NCBI RefSeq assembly: GCF_017831975.1
Contig: NZ_JAFDSS010000001.1
Span: forward strand, 1,054,001 to 1,118,000
DNA from: Microbacterium terrae
GTDB taxonomy: Bacteria > Actinomycetota > Actinomycetes > Actinomycetales > Microbacteriaceae
Direction: 5' to 3'
Length of the DNA: 64,000 nt
Shown here: piece after piece, positions 1 through 9,500 of the stretch
How positions within the stretch are numbered: position 1 is the stretch's first letter
Layout of the letters: each line of letters starts with the position of its first letter
The notes under the pieces: generated by a model
The model's input: the letters and a program-made list of their open reading frames with translations, nothing else
Databases searched by the model: none
Told to the model about the DNA's origin: nothing
Program-made: the position numbers and the translations under genes

Positions 1-239
1 GCGGCTTCGCGCGCGCCGCGCTCGGCCATGCCCTTGCCGCGGGCGATCAAGTACACCAGCGCGGTGAGGAACGGCACGAAGATCAGGAAGATGATCCACA
101 CCGCCTTCCACCAGCCGTTGAGCTTGTGGTCGCGGAACAGGTCTCCGATGATCGAGAACAGCACCATCAGGTAGGCCACGAAGACGAAGATCCACAGGAA
201 CCACCAGATGATGTCCCAGAAGTTCGACCAGAGGTCCAT
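1..239 (-). CDS. PLDc_N-domain small membrane protein (partial)
   Basis: The 3' part of the gene runs off the window edge; 79 codons are visible. The protein starts MDLWSNFWDIIWWFLWIFVF, a Trp-rich first membrane segment (about residues 8-30), then a short charged loop (GDLFRDHKLNGWWKAVW) and a second membrane segment (about 45-67), followed by ARGKGMAERG. This layout matches the phospholipase D-nuclease N-terminal (PLDc_N) family, often followed by a SHOCT tail. The enzymatic part of phospholipase D is not present in such short proteins, so the function is unknown. The ATG has a good AGGAG ribosome site six bases upstream. Confidence 0.75.
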   Translation of the reverse strand, partial: MDLWSNFWDIIWWFLWIFVFVAYLMVLFSIIGDLFRDHKLNGWWKAVWIIFLIFVPFLTALVYLIARGKGMAERGAREA

Positions 240-293
240 TTCGTGCTCCTTGCTTAGAAGATCTCCCGCCCGAGGGGTGCGGGTCCGGGGATC

Positions 294-299
294 ACACTA
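294..299 (-). promoter_or_regulatory. Putative -10 element for the PLDc_N gene
   Basis: TAGTGT on the minus strand lies about 55 bases upstream of the ATG at 239, leaving a short leader with an AGGAG ribosome site. No convincing -35 was seen. Confidence 0.35.
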
Positions 300-332
300 G
301 CGCCTGCGGGGGCGGTCGTGTGGACTCCCACG

Positions 333-348
333 CCGCGGAATTCCGCGG
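333..348 (-). terminator. Palindrome downstream of the DEAD-box helicase gene
   Basis: CCGCGGAATTCCGCGG is a perfect 16-base palindrome starting about 20 bases beyond the helicase stop codon. It could form a short 6-bp stem with an AATT loop. No T-run follows, so an intrinsic-terminator role is only possible. Confidence 0.35.
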
Positions 349-366
349 TTCTCTGAGGGGCGGGCG

Positions 367-1884
367 TCAGGCTCCGGCGGCCGCAGCAGCCGGGGCGCCT
401 CCGCCGCCACCACGGCGACGCCGACGCCGGCGCGTGGCAGGCTTGCCGTCGTGGTGCTCGCTGCCGCCGCCGTCGTGCGTGCCGCCGCCCTCGCCGCGAT
501 CGCTGGTTTCGGGCTGCGTCGCCGGTGCCTTCGGCTCGGCCACCGCATCCGTCTCGAAGGTGGATCCGACACGGTCGGACGCACCGGAGCGCCGGCGGCG
601 CCGCCGCGGGCGCTGTCCGTCACCGTCGGCCGCGGCGGCCGCGGCCGACTCGGGCGCACGACCCGCGGGCTGCGTCTTGACCGCCTGCGTGCGCGGTGCA
701 GTGACGATTCGGCCCTTGGTGCCGGCGGGGATGTCGAGGTCGGAGTAGAGGTGCGGGCTCGACGAGTAGGTCTCGACGGGGTCGGGCTGCCCGAACTCGA
801 GGGCGCGGTTGATGAGCGCCCACTTGTGCAGGTCGTCCCAGTCGACGAACGTCACCGCGATGCCGGTCTTGCCCGCGCGGCCGGTGCGGCCGGCGCGGTG
901 CAGGTAGGTCTTCTCGTCGTCGGGGATCGTGTGGTTGATCACGTGGGTGACGTCGTCGACGTCGATGCCGCGCGCGGCGACATCCGTCGCGATGAGCACG
1001 TCCTTCTTGCCGGCCTTGAACCCGGCCATCGAGCGCTCGCGCGACTCCTGGCTCATGTCGCCGTGCACGGCGCCCGCGTTGAAGCCGCGGTCGTTGAGCT
1101 CGTCGACGAGCTTCTGCGCGGCGCGCTTGGTGCGCGTGAAGACGACGGTCTTGCCGCGGCCCTCGGCCTGCAGGATGCGGGCGATGACCTCGTCCTTGTC
1201 GAGCGAGTGCGCGCGGTAGACGAGGTGCTTGATGTTCGCCTGCGTCAGCCCCTCGTCGGGGTCGGTCGCCCGGATGTGGATCGGGTTCGACATGAATCGG
1301 CGGGCGAGCGCGACGATCGGCCCCGGCATCGTGGCCGAGAACAGCTGGGTGTGGCGCACCGGGGGCACCTTGGAGAAGATCTTCTCGATGTCGGCGAGGA
1401 AGCCCAGGTCGAGCATCTTGTCGGCCTCGTCGAGCACGACCTGGGTCGCGTTCGAGAGATCCAGCAGTCGCTGGTTCGCGAGGTCGATCAGGCGGCCCGG
1501 GGTGCCGACGACGATCTGCGCGCCGGCCTTGAGCTGGTCGATCTGGCCCTCGTACGCCTTGCCGCCGTAGATGGCGACGACGCTGGTCGATCGGTTCGAG
1601 GTCAGCATGTCCATGTCTTCGTAGACCTGGACCGCGAGCTCGCGGGTCGGAACGACGATGAGCGCCTTCACACCGGGCGCGGGGTCGATGCCCAGGCGCT
1701 GCACGACGGGGATGCCGAAGCCGAAGGTCTTGCCGGTGCCGGTCTTGGCCTGGCCGATGATGTCCTGCCCGGGGAGTCCGAGCGGAATGGTCTGTTCCTG
1801 GATCGGGAAGGCGTCGACGATCCCCTTGGCGGAGAGTGCGTCGACGATGTCCTGGTCCACGCCGAGTTCGGCGAAGGTCGTCAC
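367..1884 (-). CDS. DEAD-box ATP-dependent RNA helicase
   Basis: A 505-residue protein with all landmarks of a DEAD-box helicase: Q motif (FPIQEQTIP), Walker A AKTGTGKT, PTRELA, the DEAD box (VLDEADKMLDLGF), SAT (LFSATMP), and HRAGRTGRAGKTG. The C-terminal 100 or so residues are basic and disordered, with two Arg runs (RPRRRRRRSG and TRRRRRRRGGGGG), a likely RNA-binding tail as in RhlE-like proteins. It presumably unwinds RNA in ribosome assembly or decay. The GTG at 1884 is chosen because MTTFAELGV is the usual family start; an alternative start at 1941 adds 19 proline-rich residues. The ribosome site is weak for both. Confidence 0.9.
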   Translation of the reverse strand: MTTFAELGVDQDIVDALSAKGIVDAFPIQEQTIPLGLPGQDIIGQAKTGTGKTFGFGIPVVQRLGIDPAPGVKALIVVPTRELAVQVYEDMDMLTSNRSTSVVAIYGGKAYEGQIDQLKAGAQIVVGTPGRLIDLANQRLLDLSNATQVVLDEADKMLDLGFLADIEKIFSKVPPVRHTQLFSATMPGPIVALARRFMSNPIHIRATDPDEGLTQANIKHLVYRAHSLDKDEVIARILQAEGRGKTVVFTRTKRAAQKLVDELNDRGFNAGAVHGDMSQESRERSMAGFKAGKKDVLIATDVAARGIDVDDVTHVINHTIPDDEKTYLHRAGRTGRAGKTGIAVTFVDWDDLHKWALINRALEFGQPDPVETYSSSPHLYSDLDIPAGTKGRIVTAPRTQAVKTQPAGRAPESAAAAAADGDGQRPRRRRRRSGASDRVGSTFETDAVAEPKAPATQPETSDRGEGGGTHDGGGSEHHDGKPATRRRRRRRGGGGGAPAAAAAGA

Positions 1885-1988
1885 GATATGTACCTGTTCG
1901 GTTGAGGGCGGCGGAGGCCGCGGGCGGATCCACGCCATCACTCAGCCGCAGGCGCGGGGCGTCCCAGTCCGTCGCCGGGACGCGTTCC

Positions 1989-1994
1989 AGGATA
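1989..1994 (-). promoter_or_regulatory. Putative -10 of the DEAD-box helicase promoter
   Basis: TATCCT on the minus strand predicts a start near 1982 and a leader of about 100 bases to the chosen GTG. It lies back to back with the TAGGCT element of the divergent ferritin-like gene at 2003-2008. Confidence 0.45.
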
Positions 1995-2002
1995 CCCGGC
2001 CC

Positions 2003-2008
2003 TAGGCT
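2003..2008 (+). promoter_or_regulatory. -10 element, leaderless start of the ferritin-like gene
   Basis: TAGGCT followed by 7 bases and then the GTG start at 2016, with no ribosome site. The mRNA probably begins at or next to the start codon. Confidence 0.6.
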
Positions 2009-2015
2009 GGGGTCC

Positions 2016-2729
2016 GTGGTCAAGTGGTTTTGGCAGCGCCGTGAGCAAGGGCGCAAGCTCCAGCTGCGCTCGCGCGGCGAGCTCGGCGACGCGACGCGCG
2101 TCGACTTCGACGAGCTCGCGCCCGACATCGACACGTTCCTCGGGCAGGCCGCCTATCTGCAGCTGGGCTACTTCGAGACGCTGAGCGAGCTGATCGCGCA
2201 GACGCCGGGGCTCGGCGACAAGGAGGCGCTCTCGCGCGCTGCAGGAGCCGCCCTCACCAAGCACGAGGATCTCGTCGCCCTCATCCGCGAGCGCGGCGAC
2301 GACCCGACGACGCTCATGCTGCCGTTCCGCGAGCCGTTGGACGCGTTCCGCCGGGCGACGCACGGCACGCGGCCGCAGGAGACGATGCTGTCGGTGCACA
2401 TCACCGCCGGCATGCTCGACGACTTCTACATCGCCCTCTCGGCGAGCTACGAAGACACCGGGCGACGCGTCGCGCGCATCCTGCAGGCGGACGACGACCG
2501 CGACGCGATCATCGACATCGTGGTGCGGACGATCGAGGCCGACGCCGAGTGGCGATCGCTCCTGGCGATGTGGGGGCGGCGACTGGTGGGCGACACGCTT
2601 CTGGTCGCGCGTGCCGCGCTGCGCCCGGTCCGCCTCGACGTCGCCGAGGAGGAGAAGGTCGAGCCGGTGTTCACCGAGCTCATGGCCGCGCACTCGCGCC
2701 GGATGGACGCGATGGGCCTGGCGGCCTGA
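2016..2729 (+). CDS. Ferritin-like fold protein
   Basis: A 237-residue, mostly helical protein with Glu/His spacings typical of the ferritin-like (tRNA-MS2IO6A-hydroxylase-like) actinobacterial family: FFETLSEL-type helices such as LGYFETLSELIAQ, AALTKHEDLVALI and IEADAEWRSLLAMWG. The expected di-metal carboxylates would be in these helices, but I cannot assign them individually. No signal peptide. A similar gene sits near the DEAD-box helicase in mycobacteria, so the neighbourhood is conserved. The GTG at 2016 follows a TAGGCT -10 by 7 bases, which argues for leaderless expression. The function is unproven. Confidence 0.75.
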   Translation: MVKWFWQRREQGRKLQLRSRGELGDATRVDFDELAPDIDTFLGQAAYLQLGYFETLSELIAQTPGLGDKEALSRAAGAALTKHEDLVALIRERGDDPTTLMLPFREPLDAFRRATHGTRPQETMLSVHITAGMLDDFYIALSASYEDTGRRVARILQADDDRDAIIDIVVRTIEADAEWRSLLAMWGRRLVGDTLLVARAALRPVRLDVAEEEKVEPVFTELMAAHSRRMDAMGLAA

Positions 2730-2752
2730 GCCGGCCTCCTGCGTCGCCGGCC

Positions 2753-3043
2753 TCAGCCGATGCGCAGGCGCGTCTTCTCGCGTGCGTCGTGCGCCACGCG
2801 CGAGCGCGAGAGCACGAGCAGCACGGGGTAGGTCACCACGGCGGCGACGACGGGCGACGAGAGCCACAGCCAAACGCTGTCGATGCCGACGCCTGCCCAG
2901 GTGAGGGCGGTCCACACCACGCCTGCGGCGACAGCGCCGACCATCGGACCCACGACGACCCCGCGCGTGTCGCGCAGCGGGACGAGGAAGTGGATGCCGA
3001 CGCCGACGGCGGCGCCGACGATGACCCCGATGAGGATCTGCAC
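2753..3043 (-). CDS. Small hypothetical membrane protein
   Basis: 96 residues with three probable membrane segments: MQILIGVIVGAAVGVGIHFL, a middle Gly/Ala-rich segment, and PVVAAVVTYPVLLVL, followed by a basic end (SRSRVAHDAREKTRLRIG). No enzymatic motif is visible. It starts with GTG six bases after the stop of the DUF3107 gene, so the two probably form a two-gene transcript. I do not recognise a function. Confidence 0.6.
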   Translation of the reverse strand: MQILIGVIVGAAVGVGIHFLVPLRDTRGVVVGPMVGAVAAGVVWTALTWAGVGIDSVWLWLSSPVVAAVVTYPVLLVLSRSRVAHDAREKTRLRIG

Positions 3044-3049
3044 GGGGGC

Positions 3050-3274
3050 TTACGCGACGAAGCCGACGCGGCGGGACTCCTCGGTCCCGAGCTCGACGTA
3101 GGCGAGTGCAGCGGTCGGCACGACGTAGGAGCTGCCCTTGATGTCGGTGAAGGTCACGTGGGTAGCTCCGGAGTCGAGGGCGCCGCCGAGCGACTTCTTC
3201 ACGTCTGCGGCCGATTCGCTGGTCTCGAAGCTCAGCTCCCGGCCGGTGTTGGCGATTCCGATGCGGATCTCCAC
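3050..3274 (-). CDS. DUF3107 family protein
   Basis: A 74-residue protein (VEIRIGIANTGRELSFETSE...VGFVA) that matches the short DUF3107 family conserved across Actinobacteria, represented in M. tuberculosis by Rv3208A. It has a mixed alpha/beta pattern and no signal peptide or cysteines; the function is unknown. The GTG at 3274 has an AAAGAGG-type ribosome site nine bases upstream. It is divergent from adnA and next to genes also found together in mycobacteria. Confidence 0.85.
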   Translation of the reverse strand: MEIRIGIANTGRELSFETSESAADVKKSLGGALDSGATHVTFTDIKGSSYVVPTAALAYVELGTEESRRVGFVA

Positions 3275-3399
3275 GTGTGTGCCTCTTTCTGCTCCGGCGT
3301 GCGTCCCGGTGCGGGCGCATGGCCACTCTACGACACGCTCGACGGCGCCCGACCCGTGAACGCTGAGGGCGAACGGGCGGCGGTGTCGGCGCGGCGCGC

Positions 3400-3405
3400 T
3401 ACGGT
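3400..3405 (+). promoter_or_regulatory. -10 element, leaderless start of adnA
   Basis: TACGGT, then 7 bases, then the ATG at 3413. No purine-rich ribosome site precedes the ATG. Confidence 0.5.
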
Positions 3406-3412
3406 CGAATCC

Positions 3413-6400
3413 ATGGTGTCGAGCGCAGGATCCGAGGCGGCGTCCGCACTGGACGCGGACCAGCGAGCGGTCGTCGACCTGCCGCACGACGCCCGCGGCA
3501 TCGTGGTCGGCGCACCCGGCGCAGGCAAGACGACGACGCTCGTGGCGCGGGCCGCCGCGCTCGTCGCACAGGGCGTCGATCCCGACTCCGTGCTGGTGCT
3601 CACGCCGTCGAGGCAGACCGCGACCGATCTGCGCGACCGGCTCTCGCTGGCATTCGGGAAGGCGACCGCAGGTGCCCCCGCGCGTTCCCTCGCATCGTTC
3701 GCCTTCCAGGTCGTGCGGGCCTGGACGGTGACCGCGGGGGCGGAGCCGCCCCTGCTGCTCACCGGTGGCGATGAGGACCAGATCCTGCAGGACATGCTCG
3801 ACGGCGACGCCGAGGATGCGGCCGCCGGCGTCGACCGCTGGCCGGCCTGGCTCGGCGCCGAGATCCGGGCGACGCGGGGGTTCCGCACCGAGGTGCGCAC
3901 CTTCCTCGCGGAGTGCACCACGCTCGGCATCGAGCCGTCGGCGCTGCGGGCGCTGGGGGAGCGTCACGCGCTGCCGGTGTGGGAGTCGCTGGCGTCGTTC
4001 GCCGCCGAGTACCGCCAGGTGCGTGCGGGCATGCGGGCCGCGCACCGCGACGCGGCGGGCCTCGTGCGCGAGGCCGTCGGCATCGTCCGTGCCGCCGGTC
4101 CCGGCTCCGCGGTCATCGAGCGCATCTCCGCGGTGCTCGTCGACGACGCGCAGGAGCTCACACTCGGCGGCGTCGAGCTGATCGAAGCGCTCCTGGCGCG
4201 CGGCATCCCGGTGCTCGCCTTCGGCGACCCCGACGTCGGGTCGGGGGCGTTCCGCGGCGTGAGCGCCGCGAACTTCGCGCGGCTCGCCGGTGCGCTCGGC
4301 GATCGGCGCATCCTGCGGTCGGCGCACCGCGGCGGTGCCTCGCAGGTCGATCTCACGGCGCGCATCACGCAGCGCATCGGCGCCGGCGGCGTGGTCGAGC
4401 ATCGCCGTATTCCGGGCGAGGCCGATGACGACGGCTCGGTGCGTGCTCTCGTGACGCGCTCGTCGGCGGAGGAGTACGACGTCATCGCGCGACTTCTGCG
4501 CGAGACGCACATCCACGACGGCGTGCCCTGGGGCCGCTGCGCCGTGATCGCCCACGACAGCCGCCAGGTCGCGGCGCTGGTCGCAGAGCTGGCGGCCCGC
4601 GAGGTGCCGACCCGCTCCAGCGGCCCCGGGCACGTGCTCGGCACGCTCGCGCCGGTGCGCGATCTGCTCCGCCTGCTCGAGTTCGCCGCACGCGACGACG
4701 AGCTGGACTACGACGACGTGGTCGACGCGCTGCTGAGCACGTCGGGGCGGCTGGATCCCATCGAGCTGCGGCGACTGCGGTCGACGCTGCGGCACGTCGA
4801 GCTGAGCGCGGGAGGCGAGCGGTCGGGCAAGGAACTCCTCGTCTCGGCGATGCGGACCCCGCTCGAGTTCGACCTGGTCGACATGCGCGAGGCCCGGCGC
4901 GCTGCGACCCTCGCCCGCACCGTGGCCGAGCTTCGAGAGCAGCTCGCACGGGGCGCGACGGCGCACGAGCTGCTCTGGACGGCGTGGGAGCGCAGCGGTC
5001 TCGAGCGGGCGTGGGCCGAGCTCGCCCGTGGCACGGGCCCGCGTGCGCAGCAGGCGGGGCGCGACCTCGATGCCGTCGTGTCGCTGTTCCAGGCCGCCAA
5101 GCGGTTCGTCGAACGCTCGCTCGACGCCGATCCGCGCGTGTTCGTGCGCAGCATCCTCGACAGCGACGTCGCCGAAGACCGCCTGGATGCGCCACTGCGC
5201 GGCGAGACCGTGTCGGTGCTCACGCCCGCCGGGTCGCTCGGCCTCGAGTTCGACACCGTCGTCGTCGCCGGCGTGCAGGACGGGGTGTGGCCGAACACAC
5301 GGCTGCGGGGCGGACTCCTCGAGACGTGGCGTCTCGCCGACGCCGCGACGCGTCCCGACGGCGAGTCGGCCGGTGTGCTCGACCGCCGCCGCACGGCGAT
5401 GCACGACGAGCTGCGGCTGCTCGCACGCGCCGTGACCCGCGCCTCGCGGCGCGTCGTGGTGACCGCGGTCGATGACGACGACACCGGCCCGAGCCCTTTC
5501 TTCGAGCTGCTCCCCGAGGCCGAGCGCGCGACGGTGGCCCACCCGCTGTCTCTGCGCGGGCTCGTCGCGCAGCACCGACGCTCCCTCACCGACCCCGCGG
5601 TCCCCGCGCCGCGGCGCGCACACGCGGCCGGCCAGCTCGCCGTGCTCGCCGACGCTGCCGTCGCCGGAGCGGCGCCGGCGGACTGGTTCGGGGTGGCCGG
5701 GCCCAGCTCGACAGGGCCGCTGCGCGACCTCGCCCGCGAAGACGTGCGGGTCTCGCCGTCGCGCCTGCACAGCCTCGAAGAGTGCGAGCTCAACTGGGTG
5801 ATCGGCGACCTCGGCGGTGACCCCGGCGGCACCACGGCGGGTCTCGGCACGATCGTCCATGCCGCGCTCGAGCACGCGAAGAGCAGCGACGAGGCGAGCC
5901 TGTGGGCCGAGGTGGAGTCGCGCTGGGACGAGCTGACGTTCGAGGCCGACTGGCGCGGTCGGGCCGAGCTCGTCCGTGCCCGCGACCTCGTGCGGCGACT
6001 GCACCTGTACCTGCGGCGCTTCGAGGACTCGGGCGGGCGCCTCATCGGCGCCGAGCCGCACTTCGAGGTCGCGATCCCGCTCGAGGGCGCCGAGGCGTTC
6101 GAGCACGGCGTGCTGCTGTCGGGCTACATCGACCGCGTCGAGCTGACGCCGGAGGGCGCGGTGGTGATCATCGACCTCAAGACCGGCAAGCGCGAGCCGC
6201 AGACCGACGCGAAGGTTGCCGACAATCCGCAGCTGGCCGCCTACCAGCTGGCCTTCGAGTCCGGGGCGATCCCGACCGCGGAGGGCCACACGGCGGGCGG
6301 CGCGAAGCTGCTGGTGCTGCGGCCGACCGCAGCGAAGTCCGACTACGTCACCCCGTGGCAGCCCCCGTTCGACGACGAGCGGCGGGAGGCGTTCCTCGCC

Positions 6401-6529
6401 CGGGTGCGCTCGGCGGTCTCGGTCATGCGCGGCACCGCGTTCCTCGCGCCGTACGAAGAGCACTGCCGCGACGAGTTCTCGTACGGGCTGTGCCGCATCC
6501 ACACGATCGGGTCGGTGAGCGCATCGTGA
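3413..6529 (+). CDS. adnA: AdnA-like helicase-nuclease (UvrD-like motor with RecB-type nuclease)
   Basis: 1038 residues. The N-terminal motor has Walker A GAPGAGKTT (33-41), but motif II reads DDAQ (244-247) instead of the canonical DE(Y/F)QD, as expected for the weaker AdnA motor of the mycobacterial AdnAB end-resection machine. The C-terminal RecB-type nuclease keeps the IIDLKTG core (Asp921, Lys923) and a following Gln (NPQLAAYQLAF). Cysteines at 791, 1018 and 1027 could ligate an Fe-S cluster, although the usual quartet is not obvious. The stop overlaps the adnB start by four bases, so the subunits are translationally coupled. Predicted role: double-strand-break end processing. The ATG at 3413 follows a -10 hexamer. 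Confidence 0.85.
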   Translation: MVSSAGSEAASALDADQRAVVDLPHDARGIVVGAPGAGKTTTLVARAAALVAQGVDPDSVLVLTPSRQTATDLRDRLSLAFGKATAGAPARSLASFAFQVVRAWTVTAGAEPPLLLTGGDEDQILQDMLDGDAEDAAAGVDRWPAWLGAEIRATRGFRTEVRTFLAECTTLGIEPSALRALGERHALPVWESLASFAAEYRQVRAGMRAAHRDAAGLVREAVGIVRAAGPGSAVIERISAVLVDDAQELTLGGVELIEALLARGIPVLAFGDPDVGSGAFRGVSAANFARLAGALGDRRILRSAHRGGASQVDLTARITQRIGAGGVVEHRRIPGEADDDGSVRALVTRSSAEEYDVIARLLRETHIHDGVPWGRCAVIAHDSRQVAALVAELAAREVPTRSSGPGHVLGTLAPVRDLLRLLEFAARDDELDYDDVVDALLSTSGRLDPIELRRLRSTLRHVELSAGGERSGKELLVSAMRTPLEFDLVDMREARRAATLARTVAELREQLARGATAHELLWTAWERSGLERAWAELARGTGPRAQQAGRDLDAVVSLFQAAKRFVERSLDADPRVFVRSILDSDVAEDRLDAPLRGETVSVLTPAGSLGLEFDTVVVAGVQDGVWPNTRLRGGLLETWRLADAATRPDGESAGVLDRRRTAMHDELRLLARAVTRASRRVVVTAVDDDDTGPSPFFELLPEAERATVAHPLSLRGLVAQHRRSLTDPAVPAPRRAHAAGQLAVLADAAVAGAAPADWFGVAGPSSTGPLRDLAREDVRVSPSRLHSLEECELNWVIGDLGGDPGGTTAGLGTIVHAALEHAKSSDEASLWAEVESRWDELTFEADWRGRAELVRARDLVRRLHLYLRRFEDSGGRLIGAEPHFEVAIPLEGAEAFEHGVLLSGYIDRVELTPEGAVVIIDLKTGKREPQTDAKVADNPQLAAYQLAFESGAIPTAEGHTAGGAKLLVLRPTAAKSDYVTPWQPPFDDERREAFLARVRSAVSVMRGTAFLAPYEEHCRDEFSYGLCRIHTIGSVSAS

Positions 6530-9500
6530 CCATGTCCGTGACCGGGGCCTCCGGGGCAGCTGCCCCCGCCCCCGGCCCGACGCTCCGCGCCGAGGTCATC
6601 GCCGCCGCGCTCGGGCAGTTCCCGCCCACCGCGGAGCAGGCAGCGGTCATCGAGTCGCCGCTCTCGCCGGCCCTCGTGGTCGCCGGCGCCGGCAGCGGCA
6701 AGACCGAGACCATGGCCGGTCGCGTGGTGTGGCTCGTCGCGAACGCCGTCGTGCGCCGCGACGAGGTGCTCGGCCTCACGTTCACGCGCAAGGCGGCCGG
6801 TGAGCTCGCCGAGCGTATCCAGCGCCGCCTGCTGCGGCTCGGCGAGTTCGAATCGCGGGGGCTGCTCCCGCACCTGCCGGCGCTCCACGCCGACGGCCTG
6901 CTCGATGTGTTCGGCGAGATCGAGCGGTCCGGGCTCGCCGGACCCGCGGCCGCCCGTGCGCGTGCCGAGGCGATCGACGCGCTCGCGACGCGCACTGGCG
7001 CCGTGGCGACCGAGTCCGACGACGATCCGCTGCTGCACCGGCCGACGGTGGCCACGTACAACAGCTTCGCCGACCAGATCGTGCGTGAGCACGCCGTGCG
7101 GATCGGCCGCGACGCCGAGGCGGCGGTGCTCTCCGAATCGGCGGCCTGGCTCATGATGCGGCGGGTCGTCTTCGCCTCAGACGACCAGCGCCTCGAGACC
7201 CGCGGCGAAGCAGTGCGCAGCATCGTCGACGCGGCGCTGCGGATCGCGCGCGACGGTGTCGACAACATGGTCTCGTTCGACGATCTCGCTGCCTTCCCCG
7301 AACGATTCGCCGACGTGCTCGCCAGACCCTCGACCAACGCGCGCACCGTCGTGTACGCCGACGTCGCCGAGGCGGAGACGCGGGTGTCGGCCCTGGCACT
7401 ACTCGCCGACCTCGCCGTCGAGTACGGCGCGGCCAAGCGCCGCGCCGGGGTGATCGACTTCAGCGACCAGGTCGCCGGCGCCGTCGAGATCATGCGCGGC
7501 CACCCGCAGGTCTCCGCCGAGCTGCGCGACCGCTATCGGGTGGTGCTCCTCGACGAATACCAGGACACGTCGGTCGTGCAGACCGACCTGCTCTCCGGGC
7601 TGTTCGCCGGCACCGCGGTGATGGCCGTCGGCGACCCGCATCAGGCGATCTACGGCTGGCGCGGCGCCAGCGCCGGTAACCTGGGCGGATTCGCTGCAGC
7701 GTTCGCCCCGGGCGGCGAGTGCGCCCGGTTCTCGCTCATGACCAGCTGGCGCAACAGTGCGAGCGTGCTCGCCGCAGCCAACGCCGTGCTCGCGCCGCTC
7801 GCCGCGTCGTCACCGGTAGACGTCGGCGAACTGCGTCCGCGCCCGGGTGCGCCGGACGGCGCGGTCGACGTCGCGTTCGACGCCGACATCGACGCCGAGG
7901 CCGACCGGGTCGCCGGCTGGTTCGCGGGCGTCCGCGCGCACCGCACTGCGCAGGGGAGCGCCACGACGGGTGCGATCCTGTTCCGCAGCAAGAAGCACAT
8001 GGTGCGCTTCGGCGACGCGCTCGGCCGCCGAGGCATCCCGCACCGCATCCTCGGTCTCGGCGGGCTCCTGTCGACGCCCGAGGTCGTCGACGTCGTCAGC
8101 GCGCTGCGCGTGGTGAGCGACCCGACGGCCGGATCCGCGGTGATCCGGCTGCTCGCGGGGCCGCGGTGGGCCGTGGGGCTCCCCGACCTGCGCGAGCTCG
8201 CGGCGCTCTCGCGTCGCCTCGTGCGCCACGACGCGGCGCTGCAGCCGCTCGCGCCCGACGTGCTCGACGCCATCCGCGCCAGTGCCGGCGGAGACGAGGG
8301 CTCGCTCGTCGACGCCCTCGACTTCATCGCCCGCGCCCGCCCCGACCACGGGTGGCTCGCCGGCTTCACCGACGCCGCACGTGAGCGGCTGCGCGAAGCG
8401 GGCGCCGTGTTCGCCGGCCTCCGGCAGGCTGCGGGCATGCCGATCCCGGAGCTCGTGCGCCTCATCGAACTCGAGCTCCGCCTCGACATCGAGCTCGCCG
8501 CGAACGAGAGCCGGGGGCCGTCGCGCATCGCGTCGGCCCAGCTGCGGGCGTTCGTCGACGAGCTGCACGCGTTCCTGGCGGCCGACGAGACCGGATCGAT
8601 CTCGAGCCTCCTCGCCTGGCTCGACCACGCCGAGCAGCTCGACGAGTTCGCTCCGCGAACCGAGCCGCCCGAAGACGACGTGGTCCAGCTGCTGACCATC
8701 CACGGATCCAAGGGCTTGGAGTGGGATGCGGTTGCGGTGGTGCGCCTGGTGAAGGACGAGCTGCCGAGCATGGCCCGTGACACGAAGGCGTGGCTCGGGT
8801 TCGGCATCCTGCCGTACGAATTCCGCGGCGATGCGGCATGGCTCCCCGCGCTGCGCTGGCGCCGCGACGCCTCGCCGACGCAGCAGGACCTGAAGGGCGC
8901 GATCGAGGAGTTCGTCGCCGCGAACCGCGCGCGGCAGCTCGATGAGGATCGACGGCTCGCGTACGTGGCGGTCACCCGGGCGCGCGATCATCTGCTGCTC
9001 ACGGGAGCGAGCTGGTCGGGCACCCGTCGGCCGCGCGAGCGCAGCGTGTTCTACACCGAGATGGCCGACGCCCTCGGCATCGACGTGCCGGTCGACGACC
9101 CGGGCGAGGATCCCTACCTCGGTGAGCGACGGATGCTGTCGTGGCCGATCGACCCTCTCGGCGAACGGCGCTCCGCTGTCGAAGCGGCCGCGGCGGCGGT
9201 CGACGCCGCCCGGTCGGCGGCGCTCCCGGAGCCGGATCGCGATGTCGCTCTCCTCCTCGCCGAGCGCCGACAGGAGCTCGCGCCGCCGGTCGCCCCCACC
9301 CGCATCGCCGCGTCGCGGTACAAGGACTTCGTCGCGGACTACGCGGGCACCGTGAACGCGCTCGCGCGTCCGCTGCCCGAGCGGCCGTTCCGGCAGACCC
9401 GGCTGGGCACGCTGTTCCACGCGTGGGTCGAGGAACGGTCGGGCGGGGCGGGGATCGGCGGATCGCTCGACGACGCGCTGTGGGAGATCGACGACGAGGG

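Noticed and set aside
451..1905. Long open frame of 484 codons on the plus strand opposite the DEAD-box helicase
   Set aside because: Antisense frame caused by high GC at third codon positions; composition is Arg/Ala/Val/Asp-rich with no motif, while the minus strand has a full helicase.
3050..6502. 1150-codon open frame antisense to adnA
   Set aside because: Same artefact: low-complexity Arg/Ala/His-rich translation, with only its last 74 codons being the real DUF3107 gene.
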